64,000 nt of DNA from Tetragonia tetragonoides (lineage: Eukaryota > Streptophyta > Magnoliopsida > Caryophyllales > Aizoaceae). The DNA lies in NCBI GenBank assembly GCA_038025085.1, contig CM076147.1, forward strand, positions 10,078,001-10,142,000, in the 5' to 3' direction. The position numbers were made by a program, and so were the translations under genes. Below the pieces are notes generated by a model. It made no database searches. It worked only from the letters and a program-made list of their open reading frames with translations, and was not told the DNA's origin. Every line of letters begins with the position of its first letter. Position 1 is the first letter of the stretch. This document shows positions 47,532-59,000 of this stretch, piece by piece.

Positions 47532-50500
47532 TTTAGTGTATGTTATTTTCTAAATAACATATCATTTCATCTTCAGTTGATCTGCAAATTCAGTTGTTTA
47601 ATTCCAGTACTTAGTACTGGCTTTTCAGTAAACCGACCACATTTTCGTTTCAGTTGCAGATCTTCATTTGATCCGCAAATAGCTCATATTTATATCATGC
47701 CTCCAATATTGGGACACATGCATTGAAATATTTTTCCCCTGTGGTGTTTACTAAGCTCATACTGATACAAAATTCTCATCTTAACTAACATTGTACTTTT
47801 AACCTTTTCTATAAGTTATTTCAGTGAAGAATACTGTTTTTTATTGAGCTTCTTTTATGCTAGTAATGTGAAATGTCTAGCTGTTATGGTTACCTTATTT
47901 TTCAGGTGGTTTTAGTATGTTGTTTCAGTTTTTGAGGTGTATGTAAAACAAAAATAATAAAGAGGTTTATCACTTACGATTTCCTCAATGTTGGTAGTTT
48001 CATTGATATCCCATGATTCTCTTTGCTATCACAGTATCCTCCATAAGCTGGTAATAGAGATCATTATTAAGGTTCATGAGCATCAAAATATTTTTGCTTG
48101 TTTTTTTAAGAAACCATTGTCTCACTATTAAAGTAAAATACATTATCAGAAGATGTGTGATGTAAACCTCGACCTTAGGAAGAGTACTTCAGAATAACTT
48201 AGACATCTTTATTTCCTAATTTCCTCAAACGGGGCAGACCCTCTTAAGTTTTCAGAGGGGACATAAAAGAGTTATTAAATGATCTTTAGAGAGACATGAT
48301 AAAAGTAAAGTTCAGTGTTTTTTTTATTTGTACATTTGGATAAAGTTTTTATGCATTATGTTATGTTATGAGACTCTTTTTGCACTATTACCAAGGTTAG
48401 AGTATGATATTCTTTAGTTTTCTTGGTATCTATATTTTCAGTAATCCGCTTCCGCTTCAAAGGGGAACATATGCTCACACATAAGGGGGAAAGTTTGTAG
48501 ATATATGTGTGAGTGTGTTGAGTTAACTAAATTCAATAGATAACTTTGTGTGTCACTCTTTGTTATTTCATATTGGTTTGATTCAACTTAATTTTACATA
48601 AATTCAGTTCAGTTCATTATCTTTCAGTTCAATTCAGTTTTTTCTAGGTGAATCAAACGGAGCTTGAGTCTCCCTCGTTGCTCAAAATTCTCCTTAGTTT
48701 TTGATTAATCAGTATTTCTATATATTGGTATTTTTTTTCTATAGCAAATTTTCAGAATGGATTTTTCCAAAACGTGTAAGGTAATGAATTGACGTGCGAA
48801 GTAGTGCATGCTTTAGTTCTTCCAATTTCAGTTTTTTAGTATATGAACGAATTTAGTGTTATTATTATTTCAAATTGAGTAACATTGATTTGACTCGAGC
48901 ATATGACAAATATTACAAAAACTAGAGATATTATTCATCCTTGTTCATATTATAATTCCTTGTCAATATCTTTTTTAACTTCGTTATTAATTATCATATT
49001 GAAGTCTTATGAAATGGGGGTCGAAATGGGGGTGTGAATCAAAGTTCATTTCATGTTCTTCAGGTTATAAGGACTAGTTGATTGTAGCTTTTGATGCTTA
49101 TATTCAGTAAATATAGTATTTGGCCATGTTCATTAGTGTCCAATACCATACACTGATATCATCGTGCAAATGAAAATTTACATTTCACATAATGTATCTT
49201 GTAAGTGTCATGTGTAAATTGCAGTCCATGTGAAAGTTTAGAACTCTCCCACTATTCCACGATAGTGCGGAGTAGGTGACCTAGCTAGCAAGCACCTGTG
49301 AATTCGCAGGTGGGGGGTGAGAGCTATTCTAGGTCTATGGTCTTTCGTTATTTTTCCAAACTTTTACTTTCACAGTTAAGTTGATTATTAAGAACTAAGA
49401 ATTACCTGAATTTCAATTTGATGGTTTCATTTCAGCTTATGTCATAAATGTTATTTAATGGTAAGAGTTACAGTAACACATGCATGACATCTGATTATGG
49501 TGATCAATGTCTAAACCTATGATAAGGAGTATTAAAATGGTAAAGTCAGTGGGAGTAAAGTCAGTGGGAGCAAAGTCATAATGACATGCATACATATAGT
49601 TTTGTGTTTTTGAAAGACTATCTAATTGTTAGTTAGTTTCGTTGACAGTGAATGTCGTGTAACATTTGACTGTCTCAGTTTCTTCAGTCACACCAAGGAT
49701 AAAGATCCTAACTGTTTCAATAGATAAGTTTTTTTTTTGTCTCCTACGTTGAAGTTTTAGGAAACCTTTCGTGGTACAATGAGGTGCATTATTTGTAGTA
49801 TACCTATAAGCCATTGTGCTTTGAACTCCTTCAGAATTCAGTACATTTAGTTGTTAAGCCATTGGGTTTCAATTGAAGGTGATTCATGTGTCATTAAGTC
49901 TATTTCATATATTGTGGAGTGTTTCTGTTACCATTTGGCTTATATAGGAGTAATTAAGTTTTTCGTGAGACACTTGATTATGTGGAGTAGATTAGGTTTA
50001 TTCTAACATTATTTAAATTGTGCACTTATGTCATGGAGGACATGCTTACTCGATTATAACTTCAGTATCCTTTCATAAAGTAAAATACAATTTCTTCATG
50101 AGACAATAAGACAGTAATTGAGTTATTTATGAAAACATAAAGCTCATTTTATAATTTTCCATGACTTTCTGTTCATGGGCATGCTTGTAGATTGACTTAC
50201 AAGAAGTCTGCTATCTTACAGTTTAAAGTTATTGTCTATTCAGTGCATTTGGGAATCAAGATTTAAAGTTTAAGATTAAGTCGAGCTTATGTGTTTGCAT
50301 GAAACACTTTGGTTTTATGGCATTATATTTAAGTGGAATGCTTATATTATTATCACTTTAGTTATCTCTTTTTCCCCTATTGGGAAATGGTGTCCCCTGA
50401 ATATGTTTAGTCGCTATTGAATATGGTTGCAGACTTTAAGAGGCTTAGTGCGACAAAATTCATTGCCCTTTCATTTATGTTATTTGGGTAAACTTCAGTT

Positions 50501-50927
50501 CAGTGCCTTTCAGGCAACTTCAGTGTAGTGTCTTATGGGCAACTTCAGTTCAGTTGGGTTTATGGCTTGTTTTAGTTGCAAGCTTGGAATTATGGCAACA
50601 CCATTGAGTCTTGTGAGGGAAGGAATAGGATTCTCTAAAGTGGGATGCCTGAACCGCTCTTGCAACTTAGTGGGAGTTATAGTTCTGGCTTGTGGCCCAT
50701 CGTTTTGGGTTTATGTATGAGCTAGCTACATTAGCATTAGTTTTTAAGTGGCCACAAATTACTCAAAATGTTTTTCAAAAGTTTTGAGTATTCTTAAGTA
50801 TATTTTTCTTTATATATATAATTACTATATTTAAAGAAAAAATCACAGTTTTATTACAAATTGTTTAAGTTTTTGGTTTTCAGTTTTTTCAGCGACTTCC
50901 TTGTAGTCTATGGTCCAAGTGGGAGAA

Positions 50928-51301
50928 TGTTGGACTTGTAATTAAGTGGACCATGACTCAAGTAGTCGATATTCAGTTCAGCGCTAATATTCAGTTTAGT
51001 GGGCCAATAATACAAGTCCATTAAGTATTCAGTTAGGCCAAAACCCAATAGGATTCCAACGGTGGTAGGAATCCAATTAAGACCTATTATTAGGTTTGTC
51101 CCACATCTGGAACTTCAGGTAAAGGGATCCCCGCTGTGGCAATATAAATATAAACTCCTTCAGTTCAGATAACCACTCTATTACATATATTACTCACAGT
51201 GGAAGACTCCCACACCTAGACGAAAAATATTCAACGGTATGTGTGCTCTCATGATTTCAGGTTAGTATATTTAATTCTATGGTTTTAGATACAATTGAAC
51301 A
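50928..51301 (+). repeat. 3' LTR of the LARD-like element
   Basis: 374 bp, near-identical to 45110-45484 and followed by TSD copy AGACA. Confidence 0.92.
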
Positions 51302-51409
51302 AGACAAGGAGAGAGATTCCTTATAGAAGTAAAGAGTTGATGTGATTGCCTTTCACTTAAATTTAGTCTCCTCACAAATCACGATAACCTCCCTTAATCT
51401 AAATCAATA

Positions 51410-51665
51410 ATTTGTTGGGCAAGATCAACTCAACTTTACCTTAGATTATTGCAGATTGTGAATCGAGCCAGCTGGTGCAAATCTTGCCAAGTTGGAATTT
51501 GGTAGACATATACATTACATAATTACATTGATCACTATGGCATGTGCCCATGTTTCTAAGAAAGCAGATATGAATTACTAATGGACAAACTTCCACTTTT
51601 TTCTCTTAAGTACTTTTTAATTAATATTGACAATTGACTTGTGGCAAATTAAAGTTTTCCGGATG
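51410..51665. repeat. SDR duplication arm, copy B (first segment)
   Basis: Direct repeat of about 43203-43445: the same run of sequence around GAGCCAGCTGGTGCAAATCTT and ACTAATGGACAAACTTCCAC. Copy B is then interrupted by about 2.8 kb of unrelated DNA before resuming near 54500. Confidence 0.8.
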
Positions 51666-51905
51666 GAAAATAATAGGTTAATTTATTGGGTTAGTAATTT
51701 ACTTATTATCCTACTTTTTGTGTCTTCAAAAAGTGGCATTTAAAGTACGTAAGAGAGATACATACAGATAGAATATTTTCGTTTCTGGACAATGGGTTCA
51801 TCAATTAAAATTTAGATCTTTAGAAGATTTTATGTACAACTAGTCAAGGGTGCCCATGTATGAGTTTAGGCCATGTTATGCCTTACAGTACTTTATGAAG
51901 TATAT

Positions 51906-52065
51906 TATTTTAGATAATATGGGTGTTCAAACTTTGCTTGACTAATTTTATAAGTCCTGAATTTAACGAGTAGGAAAACATCCAGTGATTCTAAGGAGAG
52001 ACTTAAACCTGGAACCTCTGAATTACTTCTTAGAAGTCCTACCGGCTGAGCTACCCCCTCAAGAT
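51906..52065 (-). mobile_element. tRNA-derived SINE
   Basis: A 160-bp minus-strand element. Its head reads GGGGGTAGCTCAGCCGGTAG (box A: TAGCTCAGCCGG) and then GAGGTTCCAGGTTTAAGTC (box B-like), the internal RNA polymerase III promoter of tRNA-derived SINEs. It is flanked by TACTTTATGAAGTATAT (51889-51905) and TACTTTATGAAATATAT (52066-52082), a 17-bp TSD with one mismatch. Not a functional tRNA: no acceptor stem pairing is present. Confidence 0.88.
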
Positions 52066-52082
52066 TACTTTATGAAATATAT

Positions 52083-53095
52083 ATATTATAGCACATTCAT
52101 TCTAGCTGCAATGATAGAATACAATACGTAGGCTTTCTCTCAGTTTAGTAGCTTCTTGAAACTACAAATGTCAAAGAAAGTAGTGTAAAGCTTATATTTA
52201 CACGAGCATTAAAGCTAGTCAATGTAATATCTGCAAATACAATGTTTTTCCATTTTAAGAAACATGATCTTCAATAGGAAACGGAGGGAGTAATTTTATT
52301 ACAAGGCCAAACCAAGAAGATGACAGCTAGTATGTAAATAGGATTGAGGTATTCAATATACCGTATTGATCACGGTAAAAAGAATCATAAGAAAATTACA
52401 AAACCCAGTGTAACAACTAATAAGCAAATTAGACAATACTTTGATATCAGAATATCTTGAGTCAACAAAGTGAAGAACTATGAAAAATACGCTACTGAGC
52501 TGACAGAAACGGCATTAATTGCATCTTATTTTACTTAGAAAAGAAAGCACTCACAAAATAGTTCAGTTTTATTTGCTCGTCAAAAAAGAGGGCGTAAGTG
52601 AATGGCGATCAAGATATCCTTACTACATCATGTTCGGACTCTCGTGTTAAACATCGAACATATCAGACTAACTGAACAACCAACCCAAGCATTGATGCTG
52701 CCAACGTAGCACCAAGAAGGGACTAGTATAGTTATTAGAAGCCAGCATACACAAGGGATGAGGGTGATAGATAATAAATATGTAATCTACAAGGGGGAAT
52801 AGGGATTCAAACCCATAACCTTGCCTTACTAAATCACTTGGAAGTAAGTTTGAAACCACTAAACAACTACCTTTGTTGGTTACAAATAGTTCCGTTAGTT
52901 TGAACTCTATTAGCTTGCATTTGTCTTGCGGAAGATACGTGCATGATTGCGAGGTTATGTCTTACACATCTTCAAGTTTGAACTCATTACTTGAAGACAT
53001 AATACACAAAATTGTAAGCACCTCCTCATATAGGTATCCAGAAACATTGGTTATGCTAATAAGTAAAGTAAGAGCATATCTGGCCTAACTTGTGA
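52083..53095. other. Intergenic, no gene seen
   Basis: AT-rich. A Stowaway-like half-end GAAACGGAGGGAGTA occurs near 52280 without a partner. No coding frame above 75 codons. Confidence 0.4.
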
Positions 53096-53099
53096 GAAA

Positions 53100-53325
53100 C
53101 TTTTACTTTTCTTCTTATTTTCTCTCACAAATCACCCCCTCCACTTCCTCTTCACACCCATATTCAACTTCCAAAAAAATAAAACATCCCCTAAAACCCC
53201 CTAGAAGCCCCAAAAGTAGAAGCATCAAATTGCAGCTTCTTAGAAGCTGTAAATGTGGGTGAGGAGGAATTGGAAGGGGGAATTTGGGAGGAAAAATAGG
53301 GAAAAAATAGAATCACCCTACAAAT
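53100..53325. mobile_element. MITE related to the one in the MFS intron
   Basis: The left arm includes CTCACAAATCACCCCCTCCA and CACACCCATATTCAAC; the right arm includes GTGGGTGAGGAGGAATTGGA and GGAGGAAAAATAGGG, complementary with mismatches. Word order matches the element at 18840-19050. Boundaries are approximate. Confidence 0.55.
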
Positions 53326-53580
53326 TAGCCTAAACACCACCTAAATCTATCCAACAGTGCACCAGGGACAAACGAAAGATAGAAATATAAAGCATTATAG
53401 TGCTAAACAAAAAAAGTTGATTAATTAGGAGGTAAATTTCCTTCATTCTGAAACTTGCATGCATCCATAATATAACTGATCTCCCAACAAATTCGAATAT
53501 CACGCAATGGTGCAAAACGAAACGCGGAAAACTACATGGAAAACGATTGCCGACTAACCTCTACTTTAATTGATCAGTAA

Positions 53581-53814
53581 GGGTGTGTTCTTTAGGGTTG
53601 AACTTATTTGAACTGAACTGAATTCAAAACCACCGATCTGGACACCACTGAACTGAAATGGACGCCACTGAACTGAATTGAACACAACTGGACATATGAA
53701 ACAAAAAGTATGAATCTGAACTCAACGTCACTAATAAACTGAATTAAAAATTACTGAATTAACATCTGAATAGACCTAAATCGAACTGGCCGTATAAGCT
53801 CTAAAAACGCAGCC
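53581..53814. mobile_element. Tourist-type MITE rich in CTGAACTGAA
   Basis: The left end GGGTGTGTTCTTTAGGG and the complement of the right end (GGCTGCGTTTTTAG) are inverted repeats with mismatches. It is flanked by TAA at 53578-53580 and 53815-53817, the PIF/Harbinger-type 3-bp target. The interior repeats GAACTGAACTGAAT words. No coding frame. Confidence 0.68.
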
Positions 53815-53817
53815 TAA

Positions 53818-54499
53818 GGATAAAATTTAATAGGCAGAACCCAAAATTGCAAAATCAAATCAAGCGCAATATTAAAAACAAGCACAACATATTTAATGAA
53901 TCGCCAAATGGCAGATCCCAAATCATGAAATCAATCACAAAATCAACACAGATCTTCTGTCCCCTTATATGTACCATTCTATGTCCCAATCACATCCTGG
54001 TTGTCCATGATTTTGTCATGTATCCCAATTTAATGATAAATAAAATTTAAAAGCTGACGTGTCGAATATAGAAGGGAGTGAGACATGAGATATTACATAA
54101 AGCGGACATAAAATCCTTACTGAAAACCAAACACATGCAATTCAAGTTCAAATAAGTACTTGCTGCAACAAATTTAAAAAAAAACAAAAAAGGAAAAAAA
54201 AAAAAACGCTAACCATGAGTTTGATGGCTGAACAAGATAAAGGTTTTGATTATTGCTCACATCTTATATCGAAATTGCAGAACAATGATTGTTCTGTGGA
54301 GAATTAAGAGTAGCAGAAGATGAAGATCGAGAGATAGAAGGGTGAGTTTAATCTCAGGATAAAGTGTCATTAGTAGGAGAGGCCCTTCATTAGTAGTTAT
54401 GGATACGAACCTAAACAAATCATAGCTTAGTGAAGCCAGCTTCGGAACCGAAGCAAATATTTGTTTTTTTTTTTGGGTTCGGCCTACCCAGTCTTTTAT
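53818..54499. other. Intergenic, origin unclear
   Basis: Interrupts the SDR duplication arm. An 87-codon minus frame (54257-54520) is Leu-rich and unrecognised. A-rich tracts lie at 54175-54206. Nothing further can be supported. Confidence 0.35.
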
Positions 54500-55131
54500 A
54501 ATAGGTAATGATGATGTCATTTATTTGCATGCCCATGATAATATGGAGCAAGGATCCTCTCCATTTTATACTAGAAATGAAGAGTTTTATTTTCTAAATC
54601 AAGGGTTAGATCTTCTTATCTCTTTTGCTTGTTTGTATTTTATACAAGAAAGAAAGAAAATACTGAGATCAAAAGTAAATTCTGATCGTTCTTTTCTGCA
54701 TATGAATTACAATATATTGACAATCAGAGCACTAGTTGGTGGCTTGGTGTATTTCGCAAGAAGAATACTCATAATCCACTAGAAATGATTGTATACATAA
54801 TTGTGATTTTTTAGTTAATTAAAATGAAAGGGAAAAGATAGCAAAATGAGAGGTGCTATGTTGCCTATGTACAGCTTCAAGGTGAGGCTACAATTTACAC
54901 CCTCCCAATAAAATTTGGACACATAAGTACTTGAAATGGGAAATGGTTTTCTTTTTCTAATTTTCTTTTCTTTTGCAACTGGTTATGTGTTCAGTTCTAA
55001 TTGGGAGGTGGAAATTGCAGCCTTCCCTGAGGAGGCTGCACATAGCACCCCTCTAATAAAATATAATTAGTGGCAATGCATTCTGTTTGACAATACAACT
55101 AATGGAGTAGTTCCTATGAAATGAAGCATGT
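54500..55131. repeat. SDR duplication arm, copy B (second segment)
   Basis: Direct repeat of about 43450-43770, e.g. TTTGCATGCCCATGATAATA and AATACTCATAATCCA, interrupted at about 54850-55068 by a MITE and cut at 55132 by a LINE. Confidence 0.8.
54850..55068. mobile_element. MITE inside SDR duplication arm B
   Basis: Absent from the matching point in arm A. Ends AGGTGCTATGTTGCC (left) and GGCTGCACATAGCACCCCT (right) are inverted; pairing extends to AATTTACACCCTCCCAAT against ATTGGGAGGTGGAAATT. AAAAT-like direct repeats flank it. Confidence 0.65.
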
Positions 55132-56393
55132 TTTTAGTTTTTTTTTTATATTAATTTTTTTATTTATTCGACCTTGTAACAAAAATTACAAGGGGCTGAA
55201 ACTAACTCATACTAACATCAATAGTAGATCCAACTCCTATTTTATAGTAAGAGTGAAGGTGAATCCACATAATCATTTGCTCAAGTTAGTTTTAAAAGAG
55301 GCCAGACATACACCATACAAAACTACAATCACACCAACACCCCCATATACATACTTCAAGATTGACACAAGAATTCAAAGCCACGCGCACAACTCCTCTA
55401 CTCTACCAATTCCTTGTTTTGCTAGCCTGTCAGCAACTGAATTCTCACTCATGCTTCTATGAACGATGGTAAGGTTTCGCCAAACAAATGGATACATACG
55501 AATTCTATTGATCTCAAACCTCAACTCCCAGCATGGATCTCTCGTCTTGGCATTACATCACGTAACTGCATTAAGGGAATATGGCTCCATTGTAATTTGT
55601 ACATGAGACAACCACTCTTTTTTTGTCGACGTCTCAAGAGCAAATAATATGGCTAAAACCACTGATTTTTCGATCTCACAACAAGCTAAGGAACCCTCTT
55701 AGAAAAAACGCACCTGAAGTTGTCCTCCCAATCACGTAAAACTCCACCAATATATAGCAGTGCGGTCCTTGATGGATGCGTCAATGTTCCATTTAACATA
55801 CCCATGAGACGGAGGTTCCCAAGAAAACACGGCATGCTCTTTCCTACTCGGATGATTTGAATACAAAGTGGGTTTTGAGTCACCTATTGAGGTGAATAGG
55901 GGAACTTAGATCTCAAGCTTTAATCCACTATCCTAATCGAAACAAAATTAACTCAAAGACTTCTGTCAAAGTGCTTTCCTTACCTCTGAAAATACGCCCA
56001 TTACGTTCCAGCCACAAGGTCCAGATTACAACAAAGAAAGTTGTCGGCCACGCCTTTCTGAAGTGTTCACCACTAGCCAACCTTCTCCATTTTTGGATAA
56101 AGAAGTCAGGAGAGAATTCAGTCTGCATCGAGCCAACTCCCACATTTGTAGCTATCTATCCCATATTTTACCCACTCATTTACAATGAATAAAAAAATGG
56201 TTAAGAGATTCTACCTCTTCGTTGCAAAGCACACAAGCTTGGTTATCAACTTGCAACCCCATCGTTAGTAACCTATCTTTGGTTTTTAATCTCTCCAAAC
56301 ACACCAGCGACACTAATGTTTAAACATTTGTGGGAGCCAATTTACCCCAGATACCTTTGACGTTATCAAATAAGCTACGAATAATAATGGTTT
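55132..56393 (-). mobile_element. 5'-truncated L1-like LINE, 1.26 kb
   Basis: Minus-strand 3' part of a LINE. It has a zinc-binding stretch with CVLCNEEVESLNHFFIHC (about 56235-56180), then TTFFVVIWTLWLERNGRIFR (about 56050), then RNase H remains with LYIGGVLRDWEDNFRCVFSK (about 55760). The poly-A tail appears as the T run at 55139-55150. The 10-bp TSD TGAAGCATGT at 55122-55131 and 56394-56403 is perfect. Stops and frame breaks make it dead. Its insertion separated SDR copy B from its downstream flank. Confidence 0.88.
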
Positions 56394-56458
56394 TGAAGCA
56401 TGTGTTGAGTTAGGAGGAATAATTGTGTTTGATTTGTGAAGTGATGGCATGCATTCGT

Positions 56459-57291
56459 TCACAATCCAACAGAATCGATGGAGGTGGTAAAGCCACCATC
56501 AATAATAAGATTGTGACCACTCACATACTTAGAGTCATCGCTAGCAAGGTATGAGCAGCTTTAGAACAAAATCATTTGCCCTCAAGGTAGGACCTTTGAG
56601 AGTTGTCAATCCCCTCACAAATTCCTCCATCTTCTCCACCTCATGCTCTTCATCACATGAAAAACGCACCACTTCTATCTTCTAGTCATTCTTATCAATA
56701 TCAATACCATTGTCGTCATTATCATTATCATTATTAATATGGAAGCCTCATCCCCTCTATGCATTGATGAACATGGAAGTAGCAACCCCAAATGGAGATA
56801 TGAAATTGACCCGGATTCCATGGCGCCTCAATTCACACGTCGCATTCTTAGTGAGCCCCACGATGGCATGTTGGAGATCGTGTACGAGTAGGGGCACAAC
56901 CCACCCATGTGGCCCACAACACTGGTTGTAGAGATAATGCAGCTGGGTGTCCGGGTGGGAAGCATGACTTGGGCAGCATGCTTGATCCCAAATGTCATAC
57001 CCTTGACATTGACATACATGATGCGGTTGAACTAGTGAGGGTTAAAATTGAGGATGCTCTTTTGAGCCCTGGATTGGCTCCCTGATGTCCAATTTGCCTT
57101 GTTGCATCACCATGGTGTCCAGCTTCTGCACGTCCTCTTCAACCCTGACATCGTAGTGGACGTAGGAGGCGGAAGAGGAGAGAGAACCAGCCAAGACATT
57201 ACCTAAACCGTATTCGATGTCAGCGATGATGACCTTGGCGCCGTGCCTCACGAAGAGCCTCACCGTTATTATAACCACTCTTACCTCCAAT
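56459..57291 (-). pseudogene. Short-chain dehydrogenase copy B, degraded
   Basis: Exon 2 equivalent of SDR copy A. It retains [16 protein letters not shown] and [14 protein letters not shown] and ends [18 protein letters not shown]. It has lost the glycine-rich cofactor motif (about 10 codons after VIIT) and the NNAG block. It has in-frame stops after INA and further frame changes. No exon 1 is seen: sequence similarity to copy A ends near 57340 where LINE DNA starts. The GAT/AAT-rich acidic linker (56700-56745) is shorter than in copy A. Confidence 0.88.
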
Positions 57292-57339
57292 CTTCCATAG
57301 TAGTCAACACGTACTTGTGACAATTTAAGATCCCATGTT

Positions 57340-58205
57340 TCTGACCTTTGTGCAAGGGTCTTGTGTGGGTTTGATAAAAAAAAAAACACTGAGTCGTCAA
57401 CAAAAATTAAATGAGAAATTTCGGGAGCTGTACGACAAACCTTGATTCCGCATATGAGATGTTGCTGCCGATGTTGTAACAATTGGTGAGCTAAAGCATC
57501 TATATATAATATAAAAATATAGGGTGATAGAGGATCACCCTGACGAAGCCCACGGTTTGGTAGAAAAGTTGGAGATGACTCGCCATTGAGAAGAATGTAA
57601 TACTCCCTTCTTTTCTCTTGAAACTTCCTAATTGCTTTTTCTTGGTCTCCAATTTGACACTTTGACCATAAATATCTCTAAAAATAAATTTGTAAAAATT
57701 GTAAAAATTTGATATTGTGAAAATACATTTCAAAAGGAATCTAATGCATATAATTTTAATTCACAACTCATAGAGATTATATGTATATATATTTATGGTC
57801 AAAGTTTACAAATTTTGACCTCAAAAAAGCAAATGGGAAGTTTAAAAGGGACTGGAGGGAGTATGATACAGTGGTAATACATTGCATGACCTAGGTGATA
57901 GATGGAACAGGGAAACCCAAATGAATAAGAGTGTTGTGAACAAATTCCTAAGAGACACGGTCATAGGCCTTATTCATGTCAATTTTGAGGGCCAAAAGAT
58001 GCTCGTTGCCAGAAGATTTCCGTTTGATATGGGACAACAATTCATGTGCAATTAAGCAATTATCACCTAGTGAGCGGCCCAGAACAAATGCATTTTGGAA
58101 AAATCCCACTTAGTGTGGCATGAAGTGCTTCAAACGATGTATTAGACATTTGACGATGCATTTAATAGTCAATATTACATAGTCTAATGGGTCCAAATTG
58201 ACTCT
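57340..58205 (-). mobile_element. L1-like LINE reverse-transcriptase fragment
   Basis: Minus-strand RT remnants: LGDNCLIAHELLSHIK (about 58050), LALKIDMNKAYDRVS followed by a stop (about 57985), NRGLRQGDPLSPYIFILY (about 57530), and a degenerate catalytic block with FVDDS in place of FADDS (about 57410). A Stowaway MITE splits it at 57603-57861. Both ends are truncated. Confidence 0.85.
57603..57861. mobile_element. Stowaway-type MITE, 259 bp
   Basis: Left CTCCCTTCTTTTCTCTTGAA against right TTTAAAAGGGACTGGAGGGAG; flanked by TA at 57601-57602 and 57862-57863. Subterminal GAAACTTCC/GGGAAGTTT and TTTGACC repeats. Inserted in the LINE RT fragment, so it is younger than that LINE copy. Confidence 0.85.
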
Positions 58206-58555
58206 ATCTACAAGTTACCCAATATCAATAACACTTGTTCCTACTTAACTCTATCCATTATTCAATTCATTTCAAAATCTGCTACCCAATTTTCTTTTCC
58301 ATCCATTGCGAAATCTCTTATGCACTTTTCTTTTTAATAATGTTTTGGGTGTTAAAATACTCATCTATCTTTTTTTTTTTTTCTTATCATCATTACTTTT
58401 TAATCCCCTTTCTCATATTGAAGCAAAGACAAACAAAAGTTTTTTGTTCCAAAATCAACTCTCATTAAACTTCTTGTCAACAAGCAGAGGTTGATAACAG
58501 ATTTTGGAACGGAGGGAGTACACGTTAAAAGTTACTACCCCTATTTATTTATTAT
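58206..58555. other. T-rich interval with a lone Stowaway end
   Basis: T-rich DNA including a T16-like run at 58371-58382. TTTTGGAACGGAGGGAGTA at 58502-58520 looks like the right end of a Stowaway element; no matching left end is found, so it may be a truncated MITE. Confidence 0.4.
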
Positions 58556-58559
58556 TTTG

Positions 58560-59000
58560 TTAATATCAAGGAAATGAATAAAGTTAGGAGTTTCTCCTCT
58601 CGAGGGTTGCTGCTAACCTGTCTGCACGAATAAGGTAGTCCAACTCTTCAAATTAAACGGAGAGGTTGTCCAGTAAAAAAGGAAACTAAATTGAAGGTCT
58701 TTATTGGCCATCCAATCTGCTACCCTATTACCTTCACCAAAAACATGGCTGATAATAATCGAGTTACATCTATCTAGCATTTTACATGCGTCTGTAATTA
58801 CGTTATAAATTTTCCACGGAATGATGATCCCTCTTCTTATTGCTTAAATAACAACCTAATTATCTCCTTTTACATGTATATTGCTTAACACAAGATGAAA
58901 TACGTTTTGAATTCCATCTCGCATGGCCGTAACTTCTATTACCCAAGTTACAACTCCCATAATCTGACTCATGGCCAACTTGACCTACCTAACCAACTTG
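58560..59000 (-). mobile_element. LINE RNase H 3' fragment
   Basis: Minus-strand remains of LINE RNase H: IIISHVFGEGNRVADWMANK (about 58760-58700) followed by DLQFSFLFYW. This is the 3' end of an element, yet it lies on the 5' side of the RT fragment at 57340-58205, so the two come from different insertions. Stops occur within it. Confidence 0.7.

Larger units (their letters stand above)
45110..51301 (+). mobile_element. Non-coding LTR retrotransposon (LARD-like), 6.2 kb
   Basis: LTRs at 45110-45484 (375 bp) and 50928-51301 (374 bp), TGTTGGACTTG...TAACA/GAACA, with a perfect TSD AGACA (45105-45109, 51302-51306). The primer-binding site TGGTATCAGAGCAGG starts at 45487 and a purine tract AAGTGGGAGAA precedes the 3' LTR. 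The 5.4-kb interior has no open frame above about 75 codons and no recognisable gag or pol motif on either strand. It does contain a minisatellite and many TTCAGT words. The LTR pair differs by few bases. It lies between the two SDR copies. Confidence 0.92.

Noticed and set aside
52000..52065. Possible tRNA gene on the minus strand
   Set aside because: Has A and B boxes but no acceptor stem, and is bounded by a 17-bp TSD; called as a SINE head.
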